From NCBI RefSeq assembly GCF_001886715.1, contig NZ_CP018082.1, forward strand, positions 6,262,001 to 6,326,000: 64,000 bases of DNA, in the 5' to 3' direction. The notes below the pieces were generated by a model. It did no database searches. It saw only the letters and a program-made list of their open reading frames with translations, and had not been told where the DNA came from. Shown here in pieces: positions 17,187 through 26,267 of the stretch (the first letter of the stretch is position 1; the number at the start of each line of letters is the position of its first letter). Source of the DNA: Nocardia mangyaensis. GTDB taxonomy: Bacteria > Actinomycetota > Actinomycetes > Mycobacteriales > Mycobacteriaceae. Position numbers and translations under genes: made by a program.

Positions 17187-17353
17187 GATGCACTCCGTTC
17201 GGGAAAGCGAACCGGCAGCACCCGCTGCCCCAATGTGTGTTTGCTCCAGCAGATCCGCGAAACTGCTGAACAAATTATGTTGTCGGACAACCTTTTTGGG
17301 ACCCGCGGCGTACCCTGCTGAGAATTCTGAATTGTTGACGAAAGGTGATCGGC
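17187..17353. promoter_or_regulatory. Divergent promoter region with palindromic operator candidate
   Basis: This 167-bp spacer separates the leftward biosynthetic operon from the rightward oxidoreductase/epimerase pair and must drive both. It is A/T-rich in its middle (aacaaattatgttgtcgg). It contains the inverted repeat GTTGTC-G-GACAAC at 17279-17291. The same core TTGTCGGACAACC appears upstream of 29529, between two XRE regulator genes, so it may be a shared operator. Confidence 0.5.
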
Positions 17354-18292
17354 ATGGAAGTTGCGCTCCTCATCGACAGCGAAACGGGCACCACAGCCAA
17401 GGACTGGCTTCGCGTGGCCGCCCATATCGACGGCACCGCCGTGACGGCTCTGCTGCGTTCGGACCACCTCACAGGCCCTGCCCCGTCTGGCCAGGACTGC
17501 CTGGACGCATGGACTGCCTGTACTGCGGCCGCAGCCACCACACACACCGTCGGGTTGGGAACACTGGTGTCGCCGATCACCTTCCGGCATCCTGCGATCC
17601 TGGCAAAGACCGTCGCCAGCACGAGCGCGTTCGCTGGCGATCGCCGCTTGGACGTCGGAATCGGCATCGGGTGGAACACATACGAGCACCGCAGCGTGGG
17701 CCTCGCGCTCCTCGACACGACCACTCGCTACCGGATGATGGTCGAGTACATCGCCGTGCTGCGAGGCCTCTGGAGTGGGTTGCCGTTCTCCTACGACGGC
17801 GAATTCTTCACCGCCGATGACGCGCAACTTCACCCCGTCCCAGCCCGTCCGCCGCGGATCATCGTCGGCAAGCGAGGCCGTCAACGCTCCCTCGAACTGG
17901 CGGTACGCACGGCAGACGAATACAACTTCGTGTTCCAGCCACCTGCGGCGTGCGCGAGAGTCCACCAGCGCTTGACCGAGATCGCCGACAAATGCGATCA
18001 AGCACCACCACGGCTGTCGGTGATGACCGACTGCATCATCGGAGCAGACGCGCGCCACATCAACGCCCAGCTTGCAGACGCCGCCACCCGATACCCGATG
18101 CTGCGCGGCGCAACCCACTCCACGCTGCCCGCGCCGTACCTGGCGACTACACCGGAAGCGCTCGTCGACACCATCGAGGCATACGCGAATGCCGGCGTGG
18201 ACCGGATGATCCTCAAGCACCCCAATCCCGCAGACCTGAGCAGCATCGACCTGCTCATCAATTCCGTGCTGCCCTACGTGAAGAAAGGCTGA
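17354..18292 (+). CDS. LLM-class (luciferase-like) flavin-dependent oxidoreductase
   Basis: The 312-residue TIM-barrel protein has ATG 17354 chosen over GTG 17345 because AAAGG lies 8 nt before it. Family marks are 'VGLGTLVSPITFRHPAILAKTVAS' (strand and helix of the F420/FMN site) and 'RLDVGIGIGWNTYEHRSVGL', the GxGxGW motif, with 'YRMMVEYIAVLRGLW' and 'PPRIIVGKRG' further on. Such enzymes use F420 or FMN; F420 use is common in mycolic-acid actinomycetes. It is the first gene of the rightward pair, divergent from the seven-gene operon and 4 nt before the epimerase gene. Confidence 0.87.
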   Translation: MEVALLIDSETGTTAKDWLRVAAHIDGTAVTALLRSDHLTGPAPSGQDCLDAWTACTAAAATTHTVGLGTLVSPITFRHPAILAKTVASTSAFAGDRRLDVGIGIGWNTYEHRSVGLALLDTTTRYRMMVEYIAVLRGLWSGLPFSYDGEFFTADDAQLHPVPARPPRIIVGKRGRQRSLELAVRTADEYNFVFQPPAACARVHQRLTEIADKCDQAPPRLSVMTDCIIGADARHINAQLADAATRYPMLRGATHSTLPAPYLATTPEALVDTIEAYANAGVDRMILKHPNPADLSSIDLLINSVLPYVKKG

Positions 18293-18296
18293 GACC

Positions 18297-19220
18297 ATGG
18301 CACATGTTCTCGTTACCGGCGCACTGGGCACCCTCGGTCGCGCCACGACCGCACAGCTGATCCGAGACGGACACAAGGTCACCTCCCTCGACAACCGGCC
18401 CGCCCCAGACGCGTGGGCGCCACACCATGTCGTCGCCGACATCAGAGACCCCCAGCAATATCGGACCACGCTCGCCGACTGCGAAGCGCTGGTCCACCTG
18501 GCCAGCCTGCACGGGCGAGACCATATGGCGCGCTTCGGATTCAACGACTTCTGGTCGGTCAACGTCGACGGCACGCTGGCGCTGTACCGGGCCCTGAAAG
18601 AGTCCGCCGTGTCGCAGGTCGTACTGGCCAGCTCGATGGCGGTGTACGGACCGATCCCCTCAGCCCCACGCTCTGCATGGGAGATTCGCGACGAATCCAT
18701 GTCAACGACCTCCTACGATGCCTACTCGCTGACCAAGCTGACCAGCGAATCCATCGCCGAATACACCCTGGCCGACGCCGGAATCCTCACCACAGTGCTG
18801 AGACTTGGGCATTTCACCCCTGCCGGGCTGTTGCACCACGGCTTTCGCCTGCTGTTCGGTGGCCTCGACATCCGCGACGCTGCGGCAGCAGTGGCAGCCG
18901 CGCTCTCGCGGCCACCGGTCGGGACCAACCGCCATCTCAACATCCACGCCGCGTCGCCGCTGCCAAACCGCATCGACACGCTTCGCGACGCACCGACAGC
19001 GGTACTCGAAGAGTTGTTCCCGCAGTTCATGTCGACGCTCGCCGAGCGCGGCGAAGACCCGGTGGCACACCTGTGGGGCCGATCGGCGTGGCCAATCGTG
19101 CACGCTGCGAACGAGATTGGATATGCCCCCGCCTATGACTTCGACAGATTCGCCAGCGACTTCCTGCGGGGGGACCTCTCCGGCTACCGATGGCTGGAGT
19201 TGCCTCGATGGGGAATCTGA
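18297..19220 (+). CDS. NAD-dependent epimerase/dehydratase (extended SDR)
   Basis: The 307-residue protein has an N-terminal TGALGTLG nucleotide-binding motif and 'VTSLDNRP' with the Asp that selects NAD(H). 'VVLASSMAVYG' supplies the catalytic Ser, and Tyr-Ser-Leu-Thr-Lys ('YDAYSLTKLTSE') is the YxxxK pair. These are the hallmarks of sugar-nucleotide epimerases/dehydratases and related SDRs. It is co-transcribed with the LLM oxidoreductase. Together with the GT2 gene across the spacer it argues for a sugar or cyclitol component in the product. Confidence 0.88.
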   Translation: MAHVLVTGALGTLGRATTAQLIRDGHKVTSLDNRPAPDAWAPHHVVADIRDPQQYRTTLADCEALVHLASLHGRDHMARFGFNDFWSVNVDGTLALYRALKESAVSQVVLASSMAVYGPIPSAPRSAWEIRDESMSTTSYDAYSLTKLTSESIAEYTLADAGILTTVLRLGHFTPAGLLHHGFRLLFGGLDIRDAAAAVAAALSRPPVGTNRHLNIHAASPLPNRIDTLRDAPTAVLEELFPQFMSTLAERGEDPVAHLWGRSAWPIVHAANEIGYAPAYDFDRFASDFLRGDLSGYRWLELPRWGI

Positions 19221-19392
19221 TCGCAAGTTCGCATAGGTCCTCGTCGCCGACAATGCCTGCATCCGCGCGACCTCCCATGTAGCTGGACGCGGGCCCAATT
19301 ACTAAGGGCCACATCGTTGTTGGTTTGCCCAGGGTCACCGATCCGGGCACACCGAAGTAAGACGCGTCACAGGTTGGCTCGGCTAGGGCAGG

Positions 19393-19415
19393 ACCGACTA
19401 GCCGAGCTAGTCGGT
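19393..19415 (+). terminator. Hairpin after the epimerase gene
   Basis: ACCGACTAG and CTAGTCGGT form a perfect 9-bp stem around a 5-nt loop (CCGAG), without a T run, as is common for actinobacterial terminators. It lies about 170 nt after the epimerase stop and upstream of the next transcription unit. Confidence 0.55.
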
Positions 19416-19508
19416 TCTCGCGGTCTTCACCGCGATCGTTAGCGAACCCAGGCTCGCCGGTCCTATCGTCGATCTGACCGTGCCTCGATGTGCGACCAGG
19501 AGTCGATG

Positions 19509-20912
19509 ATGAACGTCGATGACAACCCGAAAATGCCGATAGCAGCGGAGGTCTGGGAGCGCCCGGATATGCGCACGGCCTTGGCCAACCACGACTTCGC
19601 GACGGTCTACTTCCTGCTGCACAGACAACTCAAGGTCTCGCAGCGTGATATCAGCCGACGGACCGGCCAGAGTGGCTCCGAGATATACGAGATCATGAAG
19701 GAAGGCCGCCAGGTCAACTCCTACAAACTCCTCATCCGCATCGCAGACGGACTCGGAATCCCTCGCGGCTACGTAGGACTGGCCAGTGACCCGCTCCCGA
19801 AACCGAGCACACCGGGCAGCAGTGACGACGAGCACCACGACATTCAAGCCTTCCTCGACTACGCCGCCCAGCTCACAGTCGCACCCAACGACGGCCTGCC
19901 AGCGCAGGCTGCGGCGCCCCCGGAGCTCATCACCGCGCCGGCGCCCCGCCACGTCGGCGGAAGTGATGTCGCTCAACTGGTCGTCATGACAGCGGCGATG
20001 CGTCGTCTCGACTATCAGTTCGGTGGCGGTGCGTATCGCGACGCTGTCGCTGCCCAAGCACAGTGGGCTGAACAGTTGGTGCACGCACAAAGCGACGACA
20101 ACACCGAACGGGCGCTACTCACCGCAGTCGCCGACCTACACAACCTTGCAGGGTGGGTTTCTTTCGACGTCGGCATGCACCGTGCCGCGCGCAGCCACTT
20201 CCGGCGAGCGTTGGCCGTAGCTCACGGGGCGGACGACCCCACGCTCTCGGCGAACATCCTCTACCGCGCCGGACGATTGCACCTGCACCGCGGAACTCAA
20301 CGCGTTGACCGGGGCCCCACTGAACGAAATGGACCGGACTACTTTCGTGTGGCCCTGAGGCTGTTCCAGCTCGGACAAGTACAGGCCCAAGACGCTGGTT
20401 GCGCACTCACCAGCGCGGTGCTCTGTGCCAATGCTGGATGGGCCTATGCGCTATTGGGGGAACGCCAACCCATGTTGCGGGCACTCGGACGGGCCGAAGA
20501 CGAATTTGCCCGCGCAGACCCCGGGCGGGCGCCAGGTTGGGTCCGATTCTTCGGCGAGGCAGACCTCAGCGCATCTCAAGGCGTAGCGCTCACCGCACAG
20601 CCGACACCCACACCTGACGACCTCCGAATCGGAATCGCGCGCCTCGGTGACGCGATCGGCCGACGCGGAGCAGACTCCCAACGCTCTCGCTGCTTTGAAC
20701 TAACAGCGCTCGCCGTTGCGCACCTGCAGGATGGCCCCAACGAGATCGCTATCCACACCGCCCGGATTGCGGTCGAGACTGCGCAAATGGTCAGGTCCTC
20801 ACGCATCATCGACCGGCTCACACCCATTCTGCGTTACGCCCACAAACACCCGAAGAATTCAGACCTTCAGCAGGTCGCCAACGACATCCGCTTCATGAGG
20901 CAAACGACATGA
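19509..20912 (+). CDS. XRE-type regulator with TPR-like C-terminal domain
   Basis: This 467-residue protein has ATG 19509, preceded by AGGAG at six nt. The helix-turn-helix is at about residues 35-75 ('FLLHRQLKVSQRDISRRTGQSGSEIYEIMKEGRQ', then 'LLIRIADGLGIPRGYVGLA'). The remainder is a helical-repeat domain ('DYQFGGGAYRDAVAAQAQW', 'ALLTAVADLHNLAGWVSFDVGMHRAARSHFRRAL') of the kind found in many Streptomyces and Nocardia regulators. It is coupled to an APH-type kinase (ATGA overlap). It may control that gene or the neighbouring cluster; no ligand can be named. Confidence 0.85.
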   Translation: MNVDDNPKMPIAAEVWERPDMRTALANHDFATVYFLLHRQLKVSQRDISRRTGQSGSEIYEIMKEGRQVNSYKLLIRIADGLGIPRGYVGLASDPLPKPSTPGSSDDEHHDIQAFLDYAAQLTVAPNDGLPAQAAAPPELITAPAPRHVGGSDVAQLVVMTAAMRRLDYQFGGGAYRDAVAAQAQWAEQLVHAQSDDNTERALLTAVADLHNLAGWVSFDVGMHRAARSHFRRALAVAHGADDPTLSANILYRAGRLHLHRGTQRVDRGPTERNGPDYFRVALRLFQLGQVQAQDAGCALTSAVLCANAGWAYALLGERQPMLRALGRAEDEFARADPGRAPGWVRFFGEADLSASQGVALTAQPTPTPDDLRIGIARLGDAIGRRGADSQRSRCFELTALAVAHLQDGPNEIAIHTARIAVETAQMVRSSRIIDRLTPILRYAHKHPKNSDLQQVANDIRFMRQTT

Positions 20913-21823
20913 CAAAGTCAGCGAACCCCACCCCGCCAGCCACCGCCGAGCAGAGCTGGGCGCACACGATCCTCCGCACCGCGTGCGACAGTGTCGGACT
21001 GGACAGCCACGGCGCTCACCTGATCAAATTCACCAACAACGCGGTCTTCCAACTGGCCAAGGACCCATTCGTCGTCCGCATCGCCGGTTCACAAGCAGTG
21101 AACGCCAGGGCCACCAAAGTTGTGCAAGTCGCGCGATGGTTCGCCAAACAGGAGGTGCCGGCCGTCCGCCTAGTCGACTCGCTCCCCCAACCGCACACTA
21201 TCGACAAGCATGCAGTGACCTTCTGGCACACCGTCGCAAGCATTCGCGGCGCTCCAGCGCCCAACGGTCAAGACCTCGGCAAAATCCTGTCCTGTATCCA
21301 CCAGCTCCCACGAACGGAGCTGCCGATGTGGGACCCGTTCACCGAGATTCAGCGCAGACTCGACCAGCAGTCGATCCTGGCAGTCGACGAGCTCGCCTTC
21401 CTCCGTGACGAATGCGCCGAGTTGTTCTCGGCTGTAGGTGAACTCGACTATGCCCTGCCGGGCGGACTCATCCACGGAGACGCGTTCGTCGGCAACCTCG
21501 TGCAGGGCCGAGGAGATCCAGTGATCTGCGATTTCGATTCGACATGTATCGGGCCACGCGAATGGGACCTCACGCCGGTCGCTGTAGGTGCCCTCCGCTT
21601 CACCTATCCCGAGAACTACCACAACCAGCTAGTTCATACCTACGGATGGGACGTGACACGATGGTCCGGATTCGCGACACTGCGTCGGCTACGTGAACTA
21701 CAGCTCGTGACGAGCGTCCTTCCCGTTCTCGATATGAACCCGTCTTTGAAGGAGCAGTGGCAGTGGCGATTCTCCTCTTATCGGCACCGCGACATGTCGG
21801 CACGCTGGCAGCCGTACCAGTGA
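20909..21823 (+). CDS. APH-family phosphotransferase
   Basis: The 304-residue kinase-fold protein has 'VFQLAKDPFVVRIAGS' in the nucleotide-binding lobe and the catalytic loop 'GGLIHGDAFVGNLVQ' (HGDxxxxN). 'VICDFDSTCIGPREWDLTPVAVG' contains the metal-binding DFD. It belongs to the aminoglycoside-phosphotransferase-like superfamily, which also includes choline and small-molecule kinases. It is translationally coupled to the XRE/TPR regulator upstream. Substrate unknown; an antibiotic-resistance role should not be assumed. Confidence 0.85.
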   Translation: MTKSANPTPPATAEQSWAHTILRTACDSVGLDSHGAHLIKFTNNAVFQLAKDPFVVRIAGSQAVNARATKVVQVARWFAKQEVPAVRLVDSLPQPHTIDKHAVTFWHTVASIRGAPAPNGQDLGKILSCIHQLPRTELPMWDPFTEIQRRLDQQSILAVDELAFLRDECAELFSAVGELDYALPGGLIHGDAFVGNLVQGRGDPVICDFDSTCIGPREWDLTPVAVGALRFTYPENYHNQLVHTYGWDVTRWSGFATLRRLRELQLVTSVLPVLDMNPSLKEQWQWRFSSYRHRDMSARWQPYQ

Positions 21824-22231
21824 ACGACACCGAATCGGTTATCGCGGTCTCGTCCCGGTTACCGGAGACGAGATCCAGCACCCCACCGACTGCCTTCATC
21901 CGTCGCTCCGACTGCAGACGAATTCGGCGCCAACATAGCCCCTTCGATGTCATGCACAGGATCGAGCGCTGTGGCCAGGCCCACCTCGGCCCCCTTTCGT
22001 TGGGAGAACCAGAACCATCTGAATCTGAGCGAATATGGGGCAAAGCTCTCGCAGCAAATGCCGCGAGTCCCTCTGAGCCACAACGAATTACCGCTCTGTT
22101 CCTGGTCTCCAAGTCACCAACGACATCTCTCGGACAGAGGGGCAGGTCCCACCTGGCCAGGATTTGCAGTGAGAGTCGAGGCCCTAAGAAGGGTTTAGTC
22201 GGCGTGGCCTGGGTGAGCTACATTTCTCGCC
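21824..22231. other. 408-bp spacer, no gene recognised
   Basis: Open frames here are short and of atypical composition, on either strand. No repeat, hairpin or RNA gene was recognised. The promoter of the endonuclease gene is presumably at its right end. Confidence 0.4.
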
Positions 22232-23290
22232 GTGATCATCGTTCGACCCGGAACACGAGGTACTGACCCTCACCAGCTCTGCCTACACCCAGAAGCGGTG
22301 TGGCCGAGTAGGTATCGATCCAGAGAGGCTCGCAAGGACATCGCGGCCTGGATCGCTGCCGCCAACAGCGACGACGTGCTCTCAGCGTTCCTCTGGGCCG
22401 TCGAAGGCCATTTCGTGAAGGAAGCGCTCGATGGCGTCAATGGTGAGGTCAAGTGGATCGAGGACGTGCGAGACGAGCTGGCCGATCTTCAACGTTCCTC
22501 CAAGCCTTTCGACTTGGAGTGGCAGTACACCCGCCGAGAGATCGACACCGCAATGCGCAGCTTGATGGTCACCGTTGCGCAGGCTCTCAAACGATGCCGC
22601 GAGATCGCCACCAAAGTATCGGAGAACTTCCGCGAGCTGGCCGACCGTTTCGGCATGCCTCCGGGGGATTGCTTCCAGGCCGCTCTTGACGGAGAGTCTC
22701 CGACACAGTCGGCGTACAACCAAATGGATGAATGTCTCAAACTGACTGACGAACTCAAAAGAACCATCAAAGAATTCAAAGCCACGCAGGCTACCGTGCG
22801 CGACATCGACAGCAGGCGAGCGGCCTTCGCTTCGTCAAATAATAGCATCGATGACCGGGAGCTGCAGCGCTGTGACGGGTCAGGCTTCGAAGAAATCACG
22901 GCCTGGGTACTACAACGGGATGGACTCACCATCCTCCGGCGCGGCGGCGGCGCTCGCGACCATGGTGCCGACATTATCGCCTTGACACCTGCTGGCCGCC
23001 GGGTCGTCGTGCAATGCAAGTTTCGGCAAGGCAAGCCGATCGGCCCCGACGTCGTCTATCAGGTCAACGGTACAGCCCGTCCATTCCACAAGGCCGACAT
23101 TCCTATCATTGTCACGACAACCTCATTCTCGGCGCAGGCGACCGAATTTGCATTGTCGCAAGACATTTACCTCGTCGACGAATGGCGCCTCCGCAAGTGG
23201 GCGACATGGGGTGAGAGCATATTCGACGTTCTGGGAATCGCAGAACCAGTCGAAGGTAACGACCCAGCCGTAGAACCAGGTGCAGCCTGA
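22232..23290 (+). CDS. Mrr-type restriction endonuclease (type IV-like)
   Basis: The protein has 352 residues and a GTG start. The C-terminal third is a PD-(D/E)xK nuclease of the Mrr_cat type: 'GSGFEEITAWVLQRDGLTILRRGGGARDHGADIIAL', then 'RRVVVQCKFRQGKPIGPDVVYQVNG', giving the Asp and the QxK catalytic pair, and 'PIIVTTTSFSAQA'. The N-terminal 220 residues are helical, with a likely coiled coil around residues 150-200, and probably recognise DNA or oligomerise. No methylase is nearby, so it may act on modified incoming DNA. Mobile-element targeting is inferred from the family. Confidence 0.82.
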   Translation: MIIVRPGTRGTDPHQLCLHPEAVWPSRYRSREARKDIAAWIAAANSDDVLSAFLWAVEGHFVKEALDGVNGEVKWIEDVRDELADLQRSSKPFDLEWQYTRREIDTAMRSLMVTVAQALKRCREIATKVSENFRELADRFGMPPGDCFQAALDGESPTQSAYNQMDECLKLTDELKRTIKEFKATQATVRDIDSRRAAFASSNNSIDDRELQRCDGSGFEEITAWVLQRDGLTILRRGGGARDHGADIIALTPAGRRVVVQCKFRQGKPIGPDVVYQVNGTARPFHKADIPIIVTTTSFSAQATEFALSQDIYLVDEWRLRKWATWGESIFDVLGIAEPVEGNDPAVEPGAA

Positions 23291-24110
23291 CATGCTGAAG
23301 GTGCGTCCGGTCCCGCATCAGGCCGCGCTATTCGACCTACGGTCGGGTCTGTCTCTGTCGTCACCGAGACCTCACGAGATCTGCTCCGCCACATCGTGGC
23401 TGTGCTGCTCGGACTCGACCTCACGGTCGGAGCGGGTGGTCGACTGACGGCAGATCTAGGTTATGGCTTCCGAAGGAAGCTCGTAGAGGCTGACACTGAG
23501 CACGTTCGCCTTGAGGGCCTCGTGCACAACGACTCATGGTTGAGACGCTGCCTGTCCGTATCTCGCAGCCAGTCTGCGCGTCCCGTGAAAGTTTGGCTTC
23601 GGAGGGCGCGTGAGCGCATCGGCGATGCCATCCCAAGCTGAAGTGAGCGATGCCGCCGGGCGAAGGGGGGAGTTGGCTCGGCGGCATCGACGGCGGCCAC
23701 CGACCCACAAGGGGTCCAACATACCGCCGAACTGGGCGACAAACCTTGGGGGGGATTAAGGCTGCCAGCCCGCGCTTCATCCTAATCGGGAAGCCCTCGC
23801 ATGCAACACGGCGAATGGCGCCGAAATCGCATTGAACGACAGCGCACCTGGCAGGCGCGCGGAATGCCGGGCACTGTTGGCGGCGCGTTCGTCGCAGACG
23901 CTGTCGCGGCGACGGCCGTCAGCGTACCAAAGCGATCTAGCTGGTTGTTGCGAACCTCGCAGCGCCGCAAGCAAATTCGAATACCGATGCCGAGATGCAA
24001 CGCTGAAGCCACTCCACGAATGCGGCTGCCCCAAGTCTCTGCGATCGTCGAACTCCAAGGCGTCAGCTCGGGCGATCGGCGCTCGGCGAGTCGAGTTCGG
24101 GTGTGGTTGG
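23291..24110. other. 820-bp region without a convincing gene
   Basis: Several open frames cross this stretch on both strands, but none shows a family motif or a consistent codon pattern. A frame running into the ImmA/IrrE-like gene from 23832 is rejected as coding before 24111. This looks like decayed or junction DNA between two accessory modules. Confidence 0.4.
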
Positions 24111-24605
24111 ATGGTGGGCGTGTTCAACGGATCGGCGGTCAATTCGGCGGTCGATCGCATTTTCACCATGGCGACGGCGGGGCAGTCTCAGTCACTGGAT
24201 GGGTTGGTGGAGGCGGTTTCTCGGCTCCGGGGGCGACCGTTGCGGGTGGTTGAGGATTCGGTGCTACCGACGGGGGTGTTCGGGCAGTGGGTTCACTATC
24301 GGGATCACGATGAGGTGAGTGTCGCGTCCTGGGTACAGACTCGAGACCGGACCATTGCCCACGAGCTGGGTCACATCGTGCTGGGGCATCAGGGACTACC
24401 GGTGCTGGAGCTGGCGCAGTCGGTGCTGCCGACAGGGATGCACGAGATGGCTGCGCTGATGTTGCGCCGGGAGTGCGGGAATGCAGCTGCGGCCGAGGAG
24501 GAATTGGCTGCCGAGCAGTTCGCGAGCTTGCTGCTGAATCGCTTGCAGCGGATCGGTCGCAAAGAGCCGCGGTTGCGGTCTCGCTGGGGTGAGGCGCTGG
24601 GATGA
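24111..24605 (+). CDS. ImmA/IrrE-type zinc metallopeptidase
   Basis: The protein has 164 residues from ATG 24111; 24168 is an alternative start. HELGHIVLGH at about residue 84 is the HExxH zinc motif, followed by a helical region with 'EEELAAEQFASLLL', whose Glu fits the third ligand (ExxAxxFA pattern). Family members cleave or sense XRE repressors (ImmA on ImmR, IrrE on DdrO). It is coupled to the membrane gene downstream (ATGA), and an XRE regulator faces the block from the other side. A regulatory pair is plausible but unproven. Confidence 0.85.
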   Translation: MVGVFNGSAVNSAVDRIFTMATAGQSQSLDGLVEAVSRLRGRPLRVVEDSVLPTGVFGQWVHYRDHDEVSVASWVQTRDRTIAHELGHIVLGHQGLPVLELAQSVLPTGMHEMAALMLRRECGNAAAAEEELAAEQFASLLLNRLQRIGRKEPRLRSRWGEALG

Positions 24606-25681
24606 ACGCAATGGTTCTGGCGCCCCTGATGTGGATCGCGGTGGCGAGCAGGGCGTGGCGGTGGTGGTGGTCGCGCAGTTGGGTGCTGGGGAGCATGGTC
24701 GTGGCATTGGGTGTTGTCGCCGTGCATTTGAGTTTGAACATCCCGGCGGTGGAGACACTGGTGCAAACCGTCGTGCCGATCCCCAATTTTTCGACCGGAT
24801 TGCGCATGGTGCTGTTCAACTTGATGGCGGCCTCCTCGGGGGTCCTGGCGTTGGCCGTGACGAGCGACCCGGAGAAGGTCGCGCGTGGGGCGCGGGTACT
24901 CGGCCTGATCGCGGTGGTCGGTTCCGTGGTGGCGATGGCGATTTTCGTCTGCGCGCCAACGGTTCCGCAAGCGGCAGATGGATTCGAGTTCGACATCTCC
25001 TTCAGTCATCTGCCTGGATATGCTGAGGCCGGCATCGCCGGTGCGCTGTTCCCGGCGCTGCTGTGCCCTGCGCTGATGGTGATGACCTCTCGTGCCGCGG
25101 ATGTGCGTAGCCTGACCGGCTGGAGTTTGACTCTCCTGTCGGTGGGGTTGGCCTCGGCGACGGCGTGGGCGTGGATTCGGTTGAGCTACTTCGTGGCGGT
25201 GCGTTATCTCAGTGCGCCTCAGCTGCCCGTGGTTTTCGAGGTGACCCGGGCGGTTTCCGCTGTGGGTGTGCTGGTGATCTTCGTGGGCATGATGTTGTCG
25301 CCGGTCGTGTCGCGGGTGCGTGCGCAGCGGATTCTGTGGGCGATCGGCCCACTGCATCGGGAGCTGGTGTCGCGCTGGCCGGGAGTTCGCCGACCGTCCC
25401 GACGGGGCAGCAGCACCGAAGAGCGGGCCAGTGACCGGGTCACCGAGTTGCTGGACGCATTGAGCATGGAAGCCCAGCGCGCCGCACAACCCAACGTTTA
25501 CGTCGCACACTCCTCGGAAGTGGCTGCGGCAGCATCAGATTGGCTGTTGCATGCGCGACCGTCGCCAGCGTTCAACAGCGCCGGTATTCGATCGGCGGCG
25601 CTCGAGGCGGAACTCGACCGCAGGTGGGCGTTGACCTTGGCACGGAAATATCGGGATGGACAACGGGAGGTTTCGGCGTGA
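24602..25681 (+). CDS. MAB_1171c-type multi-pass membrane protein
   Basis: The protein has 359 residues with about seven hydrophobic segments in the first 240 residues (for example 'SMVVALGVVAVHLSLNI', 'VLGLIAVVGSVVAMAIFVCA', 'AVSAVGVLVIFVGMMLS'). A cytoplasmic-looking tail of some 120 residues is rich in Arg, Ala and Ser. The architecture and its place beside an ImmA/IrrE peptidase and an XRE regulator match the mycobacterial MAB_1171c-like family, annotated only as a putative transporter. Function unknown. It is linked by 4-nt overlaps to both neighbours. Confidence 0.7.
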   Translation: MNAMVLAPLMWIAVASRAWRWWWSRSWVLGSMVVALGVVAVHLSLNIPAVETLVQTVVPIPNFSTGLRMVLFNLMAASSGVLALAVTSDPEKVARGARVLGLIAVVGSVVAMAIFVCAPTVPQAADGFEFDISFSHLPGYAEAGIAGALFPALLCPALMVMTSRAADVRSLTGWSLTLLSVGLASATAWAWIRLSYFVAVRYLSAPQLPVVFEVTRAVSAVGVLVIFVGMMLSPVVSRVRAQRILWAIGPLHRELVSRWPGVRRPSRRGSSTEERASDRVTELLDALSMEAQRAAQPNVYVAHSSEVAAAASDWLLHARPSPAFNSAGIRSAALEAELDRRWALTLARKYRDGQREVSA

Positions 25682-26265
25682 CGGAAACGATGGCACCGCA
25701 AGCGCGCGCGGCTCGGGTGATCACTGAACTCGGGGCGCCCTGGGTGATCAATATCGTGACCGGGACGATCGCCGGGTTCGCTGTGGGGGCTCCCGGGTGG
25801 GGGCTTTTCGTCGCCGCGATTACGGGCGGGATCCCGATGATCATCATCTTGGCCGGGGTGCGGGGCGGTATCGCCAGCGATCACCATGTGACCGATATCG
25901 ACGGTCGGCGTTGGGTGATTCCGGCGATTCTGGGCATCGTGGGGGTGGGCCTGATCGTCGAGATCGTGCAGGGCGCCCCGCGCGCTCTGATCGCGTGGAC
26001 GGTGGCGGGGCTGGTTGTCCTGTTCGGCATCGGAATCGTGACCGTGATCGGCAAATGGAAGGTCAGTGTCCATACCGCCGTGAGTGCGGGAACCACGGTC
26101 CTGCTGGCGTTGATCGCCTCACCGTGGTTTCTTGCCGCGTTGCCACTGACTGTCGTGAATGGATGGTCGCGAGTGTGGCTAGGTGACCACACTCGCGGAC
26201 AGGTTGTTGTCGGCTCCTTCGTGGGCGCGGCGCTCGCCGCTGCCGCCTATCTGCTGGTGTCCTGA
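25678..26265 (+). CDS. Membrane protein with degenerate PAP2 phosphatase signature
   Basis: The 195-residue protein starts with GTG overlapping the upstream stop (GTGA). It has five or six hydrophobic segments. Toward the C-terminus 'KVSVHTAVSAG' and 'SRVWLGDHTRGQVVVGSFVGAA' follow the PAP2 motifs (KxSxH...SG and SRxxxxxHxxxD). The last catalytic-motif Asp is Gln and the PSGH motif is reduced to SVHT. It is probably a PAP2-fold membrane protein, perhaps with changed activity, and the third gene of the ImmA/MAB_1171c operon. Confidence 0.7.
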   Translation: MTETMAPQARAARVITELGAPWVINIVTGTIAGFAVGAPGWGLFVAAITGGIPMIIILAGVRGGIASDHHVTDIDGRRWVIPAILGIVGVGLIVEIVQGAPRALIAWTVAGLVVLFGIGIVTVIGKWKVSVHTAVSAGTTVLLALIASPWFLAALPLTVVNGWSRVWLGDHTRGQVVVGSFVGAALAAAAYLLVS

Positions 26266-26267
26266 AA

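Noticed and set aside
23832..24110. Possible longer N-terminus of the ImmA/IrrE-like protein
   Set aside because: The residues are Cys/Arg/Ser-rich without similarity to the family, and G+C by codon position looks non-coding. ATG 24111 or 24168 gives a normal-sized domain.
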